NCBI GenBank assembly: GCA_964580585.1
Contig: CAZOKZ010000075.1
Span: forward strand, 1 to 21,234
Length of the DNA: 21,234 nucleotides
Direction of reading: 5' to 3'
Source: CAZOKZ01 sp964580585
GTDB taxonomy: Bacteria; Sumerlaeota; Sumerlaeia; SLMS01; JAHLLQ01
Part shown: one piece after another, positions 1 to 7,900 of the stretch
How the letters are laid out: every line of letters starts with the position of its first letter
Position numbering within the stretch: the first letter of the stretch is position 1
Notes under the pieces: model-generated
What the model was told of the DNA's origin: nothing
The model's database searches: none
Seen by the model: the letters and a program-made list of their open reading frames with translations, nothing else
Translations under genes and position numbers: made by a program

Positions 1-425
1 ACGCCGATGAGCGGCACGTCAAGGTGGCTGACGGCAAGCTTGAAGGGCTGCTCGACGGCTTGGATGTCGCCGATTTTGGGCAGTTCTTCGGCGACAAATT
101 GGTCGAGTAGCGCTTTGCCGCGCTCCAGCAGGCTTTCCCAGGTGTCGCGGCAATTGTACTGGATTTCCGCGTGCTCGACTTGCCGCCAGAGTTCGGCAAA
201 CAGTTCGGACGGGTTGGCGGATTGAGTGAAGAGCGCGGCCAGGGCTTGGTGGACGAAAGAACCAAACACCAAGCTGGCTGACGGCGTTTTGACCCGGATG
301 CGCTCGACGTAATAGAGTCGATAGCTTTCCGGGCACGTTTCGTACCGGTTGATCCGCGAATGCGAAAGTGGCGGTGGGCCGGTGCGGGAGTGGGTTTCTT
401 CGGCGATGAGATAGCGCTCGTTCAT
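1..425 (-). CDS. RecB/Cas4-like PD-(D/E)XK nuclease, N-terminal part (runs off the left edge)
   Basis: The frame starts at the ATG at 425-423 and stays open for 141 codons to the window edge, so only the N-terminal part is present. It begins MNERYLIAEETHSRTG and then shows LSHSRINRYETCPESYRLYY, the signature of the RecB/AddB/Cas4 nuclease family (LSxSxIxxYxxCPxxYxxxY). After that comes FGSFVHQALAALF, the GxxvH motif that carries the metal-binding histidine. The visible end, near VPLIG, is where the family's GxxD catalytic strand begins, so the catalytic Asp, Glu and Lys lie outside the window. The start overlaps the stop of the upstream SWIM gene by ATGA, implying translational coupling. The likely role is a DNA exonuclease in recombination or in element or defence DNA processing. 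The family call is firm; the specific role is not. Confidence 0.8.
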   Translation of the reverse strand, partial: MNERYLIAEETHSRTGPPPLSHSRINRYETCPESYRLYYVERIRVKTPSASLVFGSFVHQALAALFTQSANPSELFAELWRQVEHAEIQYNCRDTWESLLERGKALLDQFVAEELPKIGDIQAVEQPFKLAVSHLDVPLIG

Positions 426-1306
426 CGGTGCGCTCCGTTGCTGTGTGCGGGAAGCACCTGGGTGATCGTCGGGTACTTGTTGCCATTATTTTGCTGAAGC
501 ACGACGCGGCAGGGCAGATCGAGCCGGGAGCCGTTTTCGAGATATTGCCCGCGTTCGGGGTAGCCTGCGGCGGCGATGGTTTCGCCGAGTTTGGTTTTCG
601 CGCCGAACAGCTTGAGGCGCTGGTCGCCCACTTGGACCGTAAGGAAATGCTTGTATCCGTAGCGGGTATTCATGCCTCCCACGTCGAGCAAATGCGCTGG
701 CACGGAAGCGTCAGACGAGGCGTGATGCGCGCTGTTTCCGTTATGACCGTTGCCGTTCGCATGCTGTCCATTGCCATTCGAGTGCTGACCGTTACCGTTC
801 TGGTAGTGCCCATTGCGTTGCGGAGCGGGATGCTCGCGGCGGAAGTCGTCCGTGATAGCGTTTTGCAGCGCGAGCACGTGCTTGGCGTTGGTCAAAATCG
901 TCGCGCTGTTTTTGCTCGCCAAGGGATAGGCAATTTCGACGGACAGCGAATCAATCCGACCGTCGGGGCTGATACTGCGCTTGAGCGTCAGCATCGGCGG
1001 CGTGTTTGACGGCGCTGTTTCCGGTTCTTCCTGGTAGTCGTCCGCGTTGAACGCTTCGACTTGCAAGTCAGCTTCGAGCGGCAGTTGGGCCTCGACGGCC
1101 TTGATGTGATCGCACCGAAATTGCGGCTGATGCTTGAGGGCTTGGAACGCTCCGCATGTGCAATGCGGGCGCTCTTTCGTGCCGGTCACCAGATACGTGA
1201 CGGTGGGATTCGACGGCGAATGAACCACAATGCCGTGCTCGGTTTTTTGTCCGACGAGAACGTCAGTCTTGCTGCCATTTCCGTTGGGTTGCGTGGCGGT
1301 TGCCAT
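422..1306 (-). CDS. SWIM zinc-finger protein with Asn/Gly/His-rich linker
   Basis: This 294-residue protein starts at the ATG at 1306-1304, behind a strong GGAGGA at 1320-1315. A longer frame to 1468 exists but has no such site. Residues 49-67 carry C49-x-C51-x13-C65-x-H67, the CxCxnCxH pattern of a SWIM zinc finger, a DNA- or protein-binding module known from recombination and transposition-linked proteins. Residues about 170-200 are low-complexity, repeating NGNGQ/H units. The C-terminal 90 residues (around YGYKHFLTVQVGDQRLKLFG) look like a compact beta-rich domain with no firm match. Its stop overlaps the start of the RecB-like nuclease gene, so the two proteins probably work together, with the SWIM protein perhaps recruiting the nuclease to DNA or to a partner. 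It is transcribed divergently from the first ATPase gene. Confidence 0.8.
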   Translation of the reverse strand: MATATQPNGNGSKTDVLVGQKTEHGIVVHSPSNPTVTYLVTGTKERPHCTCGAFQALKHQPQFRCDHIKAVEAQLPLEADLQVEAFNADDYQEEPETAPSNTPPMLTLKRSISPDGRIDSLSVEIAYPLASKNSATILTNAKHVLALQNAITDDFRREHPAPQRNGHYQNGNGQHSNGNGQHANGNGHNGNSAHHASSDASVPAHLLDVGGMNTRYGYKHFLTVQVGDQRLKLFGAKTKLGETIAAAGYPERGQYLENGSRLDLPCRVVLQQNNGNKYPTITQVLPAHSNGAHR

Positions 1307-1393
1307 AATGCGCGTCCTCCTTTTCGAGGAAAAATGGTGATGAAAAGAACAAGTCTTCATCGTCATCATCGCGCACGTCACGATCTTCGCAAA

Positions 1394-1413
1394 GGCCGCG
1401 AAAATGGCCGCGA
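1394..1413. repeat. Direct repeat GGCCGCGA x2 in the divergent intergenic region
   Basis: GGCCGCGA occurs at 1394-1401 and 1406-1413, a 12-bp period close to one helical turn. It lies between the divergently transcribed SWIM and ATPase genes. Such helically phased repeats can bind a regulator that controls both directions. No regulator gene is seen nearby, so this is only a candidate. Confidence 0.3.
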
Positions 1414-1431
1414 TTGTCATCTCCGTCCCCC

Positions 1432-1459
1432 TTGTGGGTTGCTCCGTCCCTGTTATACT
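1432..1459 (+). promoter_or_regulatory. Candidate sigma-70 promoter giving a leaderless ATPase mRNA
   Basis: A good -10 (TATACT, 1454-1459) has a weak -35 (TTGTGG, 1432-1437) 16 bp upstream. The expected transcription start, about 7 nt after the -10, falls on or beside the ATG at 1467. There is no Shine-Dalgarno sequence in between, so a leaderless transcript is likely if the promoter is real. Confidence 0.45.
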
Positions 1460-1466
1460 GAATGGC

Positions 1467-2660
1467 ATGACTCACACGCCCGACAATCCAATCACGATTT
1501 TTGCCGAAACGAATTATCGCGACGAAAAGCGCACGTTCGGTATCAAGCAGGCAGACCGCCGTGCCCATTTTTACGTGATCGGGAAAACCGGCGTCGGTAA
1601 ATCGACACTCATCAAAACCATGTGTTTACAAGACGCCGCCCAATCGCGCGGCTTTTCATTAATCGACCCGCACGGCGATTTGGCGGAAAGCATCCGCAAC
1701 CAAATTCCCGCCGCCCGGCAACAAGATGTAATATACTTCGACGCGGGTTCTTCGTCCCTTGATTTGTCGTTCAATCCGCTGGAGCGCGTGCCATCGTCCA
1801 AGCAATCACTGGCCGCGTCGGCTTTGCTTGGCGCGTTTCGCACGATCTGGCAAGACTCCTGGGGACCGCGCCTGGAGCACATTCTGCGCAACTGCATTTT
1901 AGCACTTTTGGAAACCGACGGCGCGACGCTGGCCGATATATTGAAACTGCTACTCGACGACCGCTACCGTGTGCAGGTGGCCGCCAAGTTACAAAACGAA
2001 GCGGTGAAAACGTTTTGGATGAAGGAATTCGCCAGCTACCCGGCGCGTCTGCGCGGCGAAGCCATCGCGCCTATTCAAAACAAGGTCGGCGCGTTTGTCG
2101 CCGATCCGATCTTGAATCACATTCTCAACCAACCCAAATCCAGCCTGCCGTTTCGCGCGTCCATGGACGGCGGCAAAATCCTGCTGTTCAATTTGTCGAA
2201 AGGCAAAATCGGATACGATTCTTCGCGTCTGCTGGGAGCGTTGATTTTGTCGCGCCTCGCCATGGCGGCGTTGAGCCGAGCGGACCAGCCGGAAGCGGAT
2301 CGCCGCGATTTTGCCTGTTATTTGGATGAATTTCCCGGCTATACCACGCTGGAACTGGCGATGATGCTTTCCGAACTGCGCAAGTACCGATTCGCGCTCA
2401 TTCTGGCGCATCAGTTCATGACGCAACTGTCGGTGGAATTGCGCGACGCCATCCTGGGCAACGTCGGCACCATCGTTTCCTTCCGGCTGGGATTGGCGGA
2501 CGCGGAACTGCTGGCGAAAGAATTCTATCCCGAAATTACGATGTCCGATTTGGTGAGTTTGCCGAACTACAATATGTACTTGAAGCTGATGATCGACGGC
2601 GTGGTGAGTAAGCCGTTTAGTGCACAAACGATTTCTCCGGGGGATAATACCTCGAAATAA
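1467..2660 (+). CDS. VirD4/TraG/HerA-like ATPase, short form
   Basis: This 397-residue P-loop ATPase belongs to the family annotated as type IV secretion/conjugative DNA-transfer ATPases. Walker A is GKTGVGKST at residues 39-47. A DPHGDL motif follows, typical of this group, and Walker B is CYLDEF with D287-E288. A later LILAHQF stretch resembles the sensor region of TraG/HerA motors. The start is the ATG at 1467; there is no upstream Shine-Dalgarno, and an in-frame upstream extension adds only an unlikely 21 residues. The protein has no N-terminal membrane helices, unlike true VirD4 coupling proteins, and amounts to the motor core alone. It is paralogous to the motor domain of the large ATPase at 4949-8185. 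The probable role is ATP-driven DNA translocation or remodelling, perhaps in a mixed hexamer or alongside the larger paralogue. The family is clear; the task is inferred. Confidence 0.85.
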   Translation: MTHTPDNPITIFAETNYRDEKRTFGIKQADRRAHFYVIGKTGVGKSTLIKTMCLQDAAQSRGFSLIDPHGDLAESIRNQIPAARQQDVIYFDAGSSSLDLSFNPLERVPSSKQSLAASALLGAFRTIWQDSWGPRLEHILRNCILALLETDGATLADILKLLLDDRYRVQVAAKLQNEAVKTFWMKEFASYPARLRGEAIAPIQNKVGAFVADPILNHILNQPKSSLPFRASMDGGKILLFNLSKGKIGYDSSRLLGALILSRLAMAALSRADQPEADRRDFACYLDEFPGYTTLELAMMLSELRKYRFALILAHQFMTQLSVELRDAILGNVGTIVSFRLGLADAELLAKEFYPEITMSDLVSLPNYNMYLKLMIDGVVSKPFSAQTISPGDNTSK

Positions 2661-2782
2661 GCAAACCCATTCTCAGGACTTGCCATGGCCGGATTCCGGT
2701 GATAAGTATCATCAAGAAGGTGGGAAACGCCTCATTGGACCGCTTCTTGCCTGAGATGAAACGACATGGTAATCTGCAATTA

Positions 2783-2803
2783 AATGAGGATTTTCCTCAC
2801 ATT
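2783..2803. promoter_or_regulatory. Imperfect inverted repeat upstream of the vapBC-like pair
   Basis: GAGGA-TTT-TCCTC with flanking AATG and CATT arms lies about 30 bp upstream of the antitoxin start. VapB-type antitoxins usually bind palindromes in their own promoter, so this is a candidate operator. No convincing -10/-35 pair was found around it. Confidence 0.25.
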
Positions 2804-2830
2804 GCACATTCCATCAAGGAGACAATTCCA

Positions 2831-3034
2831 ATGGCGACAATTCAAGAATCCGGGTTTTCGCAATCCGGGCGGGTTTTGGCCGCACGAGCGCGGCTTGCTC
2901 AGTTGCGCAAGCAACAAGGCGTGCCAGAGTTTGACATCGACCGCTTACTCGCAACCACCTGCAAGTCCGACGAAACGGACGAGGAACTACTTGCATTCCT
3001 CCATGAAATCCGTTCGGAGGACACGGCGAAATAA
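2831..3034 (+). CDS. VapB-like antitoxin
   Basis: This 67-residue protein begins MATIQESGFS. The start is chosen because AAGGAGA (2816-2822) lies 8 nt upstream. A GTG start at 2699 would give 111 residues but has no ribosome site and an unlikely extension. Its stop overlaps the next start as TAATG, the tight coupling of a type II toxin-antitoxin pair with the antitoxin first. The sequence itself is not a strong match to a named antitoxin family. It is a small charged protein with an acidic C-terminal half (DETDEELLAFLHE), as expected for a segment that wraps around a PIN toxin. The call rests mainly on its position before the PIN-domain gene. Its inferred role is to neutralise the toxin and repress the operon. 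Confidence 0.65.
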   Translation: MATIQESGFSQSGRVLAARARLAQLRKQQGVPEFDIDRLLATTCKSDETDEELLAFLHEIRSEDTAK

Positions 3035-3441
3035 TGAAACCCGACGCTGTTATTGATACAGACGTTATTTCCTTCATCTTCAAGGAAAGCCGCTTTGGCG
3101 ATCCGTACATCAAACTGGTAGGCGAAACCAATCCGATCATTTCCTTCATGACTGTTGCCGAGATTGCGCTTTGGGCGATCCGAGGAAATTGGCAGATGCA
3201 GCGCCGAATGCAAATGGAGAAATTTTTGCCGCAATTCGCCGTGTACGAATCTGACCGTCAACTCGGTGAACGCTGGGCAGAAGTAATTGAAATCGGCTAC
3301 AAAGTTCGTAAACCCGTCAGTTGCGCCGATGCCTGGATTGCTGCCACGGCTCTGGAACTAAACTGCCCGTTGATTACCCACAACGTCTCCGATTTTAGAA
3401 GAATTCCCGGTCTGGAAATTCTCACCGCGAATGCCTCCTGA
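3034..3441 (+). CDS. PIN-domain ribonuclease toxin, VapC family
   Basis: This 135-residue protein has all the acidic residues of a PIN active site: D8 in VIDTD, E43 in TVAEIAL, D99 in CADAW and D120 in HNVSDF. Length and motif spacing are normal for VapC/FitB-type toxins, which cleave tRNA or other RNA using Mg2+ or Mn2+. It starts at the ATG that overlaps the antitoxin stop by one base, and a terminator lies a few bases after its stop. The active site appears intact, so the toxin should be functional. The pair lies between two motor ATPase genes of the presumed element, where it may serve for element maintenance. The RNA target cannot be read from sequence. Confidence 0.85.
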   Translation: MKPDAVIDTDVISFIFKESRFGDPYIKLVGETNPIISFMTVAEIALWAIRGNWQMQRRMQMEKFLPQFAVYESDRQLGERWAEVIEIGYKVRKPVSCADAWIAATALELNCPLITHNVSDFRRIPGLEILTANAS

Positions 3442-3447
3442 CCTTCT

Positions 3448-3482
3448 GCCACCTTGCATCATGCCGGGTGGCTTTTCTCTTT
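3448..3482 (+). terminator. Rho-independent terminator of the vapBC-like operon
   Basis: The stem GCCACC (3448-3453) pairs with GGTGGC (3467-3472), with an inner GCA/TGC pairing, and is followed at once by TTTTCTCTTT. It begins 7 bases after the toxin stop codon. Confidence 0.8.
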
Positions 3483-3537
3483 AGCCGTGCATCTCCGATG
3501 CCATTTCAGGTTTCCGCACAACTCGCTTCCCAACCGT

Positions 3538-3723
3538 TCAAGGCATGTTGCCTTCCTCGGCAAGTTCTTCGTCAATCATCAGCATGACTTCCCGAATGTT
3601 GTTCAGGGCTTCAACTTTGGTATATCCCCAAGTTGAAGCCCCACGCGATTCCAGACCAGGAACATAGACACGCCAGACATCTTCGTCTTGCTCGACCACG
3701 ATTGGAAAATTTTCGGATTCCAT
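3538..3723 (-). CDS. HicB-family protein without an adjacent HicA
   Basis: This 61-residue protein begins MESENFPIVVEQDEDVWRVY. The start at 3723 is set by AAGGAGT at 3737-3731; the longer frame to 3801 lacks a ribosome site. It has the partial RNase H-like fold typical of HicB antitoxins: VVVEQDED, then YVPGLESRGASTWG, then the helix VEALNNIREVML. It has no C-terminal DNA-binding extension. No HicA-type gene (about 60-80 residues with a GSHH motif) lies next to it. The upstream gene in the same direction, 25 bp away, is the four-cysteine protein at 3749-4102, which might be an unconventional partner. Otherwise it is a stranded antitoxin. Confidence 0.7.
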   Translation of the reverse strand: MESENFPIVVEQDEDVWRVYVPGLESRGASTWGYTKVEALNNIREVMLMIDEELAEEGNMP

Positions 3724-3748
3724 GGATGCTACTCCTTGCGTGATGTTA

Positions 3749-4102
3749 TCACTCCCGTTTGCGTCGAAACGCGATTTGCCAATCGCACGCCGGGCATTCA
3801 AACAATGCCGAGACGCCGGGCCGCATCTTTAAACCCGCCGCCGTCAAAATCTGAATGCCGGAAATTTCTCTGACCCCACTTTCGACAATCGGATGCTCGA
3901 CGGGCAAGATCAGAAATAATTCCAGAACGTCATACTCACTGCTGAGATATTCGAGATGAGCGTTGATGTCTCTCGACGGTAGCGAATCGATGTCCGCGAG
4001 CTGAGGGATGGGTTTGTTTGCGAAGGCTGTTTTCCTCACGATTGATGATTGGCACAAAGCGGTCATGTCACTCGCACCTTGTGATTTGCAGAAGTAGCAC
4101 AA
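3749..4102 (-). CDS. Hypothetical protein with split CxxC...CxxC motif
   Basis: Not recognised. The frame of 117 residues starts at a TTG at 4102 and shows CYFC at residues 2-5 and CPAC at 103-106, a possible split zinc ribbon. The middle (SSEYDVLELFLILPVEHPIV) looks like an ordinary globular strand-helix region. No good ribosome site precedes the TTG. An ATG at about 4066 would give 105 residues but lose the first CxxC. The frame stays open upstream for 33 more codons to a TAA at 4201-4199 with no standard start codon, and it reads like protein (e.g. GYKRIAKGIG). The 5' end may therefore have been lost, or a rare start may be used. It precedes the HicB-like gene by 25 bp in the same direction, so the two are probably co-transcribed. 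A toxin or regulator role is speculation. Confidence 0.5.
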   Translation of the reverse strand: MCYFCKSQGASDMTALCQSSIVRKTAFANKPIPQLADIDSLPSRDINAHLEYLSSEYDVLELFLILPVEHPIVESGVREISGIQILTAAGLKMRPGVSALFECPACDWQIAFRRKRE

Positions 4103-4186
4103 CCCGATCCCTTTGGCAATCCGCTTGTATCCAGTCCGGTTTGATTCACTCCAACCGCCACTTTTTGCTTGCCGCGTAGTGAGATA

Positions 4187-4214
4187 CGTGTACGCTTCTT
4201 ATACTACATACACG
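4187..4214 (+). promoter_or_regulatory. Candidate promoter with flanking inverted repeat
   Basis: The inverted repeat CGTGTA (4187-4192) / TACACG (4209-4214) brackets a near-consensus -10, TATACT (4200-4205). No good -35 is seen 16-18 bp upstream, as expected for an activated or extended-site promoter. It would drive the membrane protein, large ATPase and recombinase run, and a repressor or activator could bind the repeat. Confidence 0.4.
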
Positions 4215-4244
4215 AAGTTAATATCGATACCATCGGAGGCGGCC

Positions 4245-4940
4245 ATGGCGCGTATCGAACCGCTCGGGCATTGGGATTATTTGATCGAAGGAATGCAGGC
4301 ATCTTCAGATGAATACTACCAATCTGTCGAGAAAGCACTCGAAGAGCGAGAAGTCCCAGGCGCTTCAATGCAGCGAGTACATTGGAAAGAAAGCGGTATT
4401 CTTTCCGGCGAGCGAGAATATTTGCGGGTTACACGTGGACAGTATGTTATCGATATATGTGGTGCGCCGTTCGGTAAAGGATATTTCTTTTCCTGGTGGC
4501 TCGGGACCCCTCGACCATCTTCTCTGGGTTCAACTTTAGTAGCCTACACTGTGATTTTTGGATTATTATTTGTTTCTTTCTTTATGGCAGTGGCAATTAT
4601 CGCTGCTTTCCCCAATACTAATGTAGGATTTATTTCTTTCTCCTGCCTGGCATTGTGGCCTGCATCTGTCACGATACTTTTTGTATTAATAGGCGCTCAT
4701 TTGCAACGGCGAGAACCACCATCAACACCTTACTTCTTATCGGTATTCATAATAGGTGATTTATGGCAAATATTATTTTTACCCGAAACATACTATCGAA
4801 CCGACACGCGCATCATGTATCAAACGGCGGTACATGCGGCGGTGATGGAAGTCATTGATTCCATGACCAAAGCGCAAAACCTGGAACGCATTACCGACGA
4901 CGCGCGTAAGCCAATCATGCGCGACTTGTTTAAGCGGTAA
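4245..4940 (+). CDS. Membrane protein of the ATPase operon, unknown family
   Basis: This 231-residue protein begins MARIEPLGHWDY. The start is the ATG at 4245 behind GGAGG (4235-4239); a longer frame from 4113 is rejected because it crosses the promoter region. Two clear membrane helices lie at about residues 97-122 and 127-151, with a further hydrophobic stretch at 163-179. The N-terminal 90 residues form a soluble, probably cytoplasmic domain (YQSVEKALEERE... REYLRVTRGQYVIDICGAPF). I do not recognise the family. It sits 8 bp before the large ATPase gene and is probably co-transcribed. It may be the membrane anchor for that helix-free ATPase, a split version of the VirD4 arrangement. Its central part (about 4530-4770) is clearly more AT-rich than its neighbours. 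Confidence 0.75.
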   Translation: MARIEPLGHWDYLIEGMQASSDEYYQSVEKALEEREVPGASMQRVHWKESGILSGEREYLRVTRGQYVIDICGAPFGKGYFFSWWLGTPRPSSLGSTLVAYTVIFGLLFVSFFMAVAIIAAFPNTNVGFISFSCLALWPASVTILFVLIGAHLQRREPPSTPYFLSVFIIGDLWQILFLPETYYRTDTRIMYQTAVHAAVMEVIDSMTKAQNLERITDDARKPIMRDLFKR

Positions 4941-4948
4941 CGCATACC

Positions 4949-7900
4949 ATGTCGCAACCGTTGGCGGAAACGTTCACTGAGCAATTCTACAACTGGGAGC
5001 AACGCGGGCGTGGCTGGCAAGTATATCGCAAGCCGGTTTCGCTTGAACCGCCGTTTCGTCCGTTTGTATTTTTACCGCTATTTGGCTCCGTCCCCACGCA
5101 CGATGATGGCCGAAAGCCATCCTTTCTTGAACGTGTCTTTTCGCCGAAACAGCCACCACCATCAACTCCGTCCCTCGACCCGGAATTAGTTAAATACTTA
5201 ACCGAAACGCCCGAACCAATTCTCGATAATTCACCTTATGATTGTGTAGAACTTGTTTTAAATCTGCCGAGCGAACTGCCTGCGAAACAAAAATCCGCCG
5301 AACAGTTTTTGCTCGCACTCAGCGGTGCACGATATGCCCTGAGCTTTGAAATCCTGGCTATTTCCGGGCATATTCGCATTCAAATTGCTTGTCGCATAGA
5401 AGACGAGTCGTTGGTCACGCAACAAATCGCCGCGTTTTTTCCGTCCGTTGGTATCTTGCACGACCAACCTTCCTTTATTGAATTGCTTGAACATTACGGC
5501 AACGAATACAGCCATGTTGTGGACTTCGGTCTGTCGCACGAATCGATGCTCCCAATCCGGCTGCATCGCGATCTTGAATCCGATCCCATGATGGGACTTC
5601 TTGGGCCAATAACCGCTTTAGGCAGCGAAGAATTTGCTTTCATTCAAATATTGTTTCAACCGGTCGAAAACCCCTGGGCAGAAAGTCTCGCGCACGCGGT
5701 AACATTCGACGATGGTACGCCGGTTTTTGCCAACGAGCCCGACTTTATCTCGCTCACACGCAAGAAAATCAGCCGTCCTCTTTTTGCTACATGCGTCCGC
5801 CTTGGTGCCGCCACGCAAACGCAGAATCGATTGTTTCAACTGCTGCGCGGCATGACCGGCAGCCTCGACCAATTTAGCTATCCACTGGGCAACGAATTCA
5901 TCCCGCTCGACGATTCCACCTATAATCCATCGCAACATTGGATGGATGTGCTGGATCGCAAATCGTGCCGCACGGGAATGTTAATTAATAGTCTGGAACT
6001 GTGCTCGCTTGTGCATTTACCCGACGACAGCGTGCAACTCGACGCGCTACATCGCACGCGCACGGCAACTCATTTAGCCCCGCCCATTTGTCACGGCTAC
6101 AAATTAATATTAGGTGATAATATCCATCGCGGGCAAACAGTGGAAGTTTCACTTTCTGCCGATCATCGCACCCGCCATTGTTATGTTTTGGGCGGTTCCG
6201 GCACCGGCAAAAGTACATTGCTATTAAACATGATGATCCAAGACATACACGCGGGCAATGGCTTCGCGGTGCTTGATCCGCACGGCGATTTGGTGGATCG
6301 ACTACTCGAAAATATCCCAAAAGATCGCTTACAAGATGTGGTGCTCTTCGATCCGGCGGACGAACAATTTCCCATTGCGTTCAACTTTCTTCAAGCCAAC
6401 TCCGAACTCGAAAAAACATTACTTTCGTCCGATCTGGTTTCCGTATTTAAACGTTTGTCATCCGCCTGGGGCGACCAGATGAACTCGGTTTTAGCTAATG
6501 CAATATTAGCGTTTTTAGAAAGCAGCAAAGGCGGCACGCTTTCCGACATGCGTCGCTTTTTAATCGAACCAGCCTTTCGTGCGCAGTTCCTTTCCACGGT
6601 GAACGATCCCGAGATCCTATACTTCTGGCAGCGAGAGTTTCCGCTGTTGCGCGGCAATCCTCAAGCGCCGCTATTAACACGACTCGATACGTTCCTGCGC
6701 CCCAAACTCATCCGTCACTTGGTTTGCCAACCCGGGAACAAACTGGATTTTGCCCGTATGATGGACAGTGGCAAAATATTCCTCGGCAAGCTGGCACAAG
6801 GCGCCATAGGCGAAGAAAATAGTTATTTGCTCGGCACTATGCTGGTCGCCAAAATCCATCAAGCCGCGCTTTCGCGCCAGCAAACCAGTGCGCTTTTTCG
6901 ACGCCATTTCTATCTCTACATTGACGAGTTCCACAATTTCGTCACGCCGTCCATGGCGCAGATTCTTTCCGGCGTGCGCAAGTTTCACCTCGGACTCGTG
7001 CTCGCGCACCAAGAACTGCGTCAACTGGGCCGCGATTCCGAAGTCGCCGCGTCCGTGCTGTCTAACCCGTTCACGCGCATTTGTTTTCGCCTGGGGGACG
7101 CCGATGCGGCCAAACTCGCCAGCGGGTTCGCGCATTTTGAATCCGCCGATCTGCAAAGTTTGAGCATCGGCCAAGCCATCGCGCGGGTCGAGCGGGCCGA
7201 TTACGACTTCAACCTTGCCACGCCGCCCTTGCCCGACGTGCACGCGGACCTCGCGGAACAGCGCCGTCTTGCCGTGCTGACCCTTTCGCGGCGCGAGTAC
7301 GGCACCCCGCTCGCCGAAGTGGAAGCGCACTTGTCCGAAAGTTGGAAGCAAGTCCCGCCGCCGGTCGCGAAAACCAAGGAAACCCACGAGCCGAAACCCA
7401 AGCCGGAAAAAGCACCCACACCCGCGCCAACACCTTCGCCCGAAGTCCCTATTAAAGAGGAAAGCCTTAACCTTGCCAAATCCCAACCTGAGACATCTTT
7501 ACCACCATCCCAACCAAAGCAGCACCATTTCGAGCCAAAACCACCCGAAACCACTTCGGAATCCACAACCGAAACACCCGACCCCCGAATCCCGAGTCCC
7601 GAAACCGGAGAATCGACTCCCAAACCTCGTCCCATCCCGCCACCAACCCTCCCCGGACGCGGCGGCCAAGAACACAAATACCTGCAAAACCTCATCATCC
7701 GCTGGGCCCACGGCATGGGCTGGAAAGCCGACATTGAAGCGCCGGTGCTCGATGGCAGCGGCATGGTGGACATCGCGCTCGAACGCGAAGGCGTGCGCAT
7801 CGCCTGCGAAATCACCGTCACTACCACCGCCGATCACGAAATCGAAAACCTCGATAAATGTCTGCGAGCGGGCTTCACCCACGTCGCCGCCATCGCGTCC

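Noticed and set aside
730..800. Short tandem repeats resembling a CRISPR or minisatellite
   Set aside because: They are codon repeats for the Asn/Gly/His-rich linker; units are short and irregular with no spacers.
428..1009. Long plus-strand frame opposite the SWIM gene
   Set aside because: Valine/histidine-rich shadow of the NGN-repeat gene; no ribosome site, while the minus frame has a clear domain and GGAGGA.
2699..3034. Longer 111-residue form of the VapB-like antitoxin
   Set aside because: GTG start without ribosome site; AAGGAGA sits correctly before the ATG at 2831.
6674..7486. 270-residue minus-strand frame inside the large ATPase
   Set aside because: Arg/Gly/Phe-rich shadow; the plus strand has Walker motifs across the same bases.
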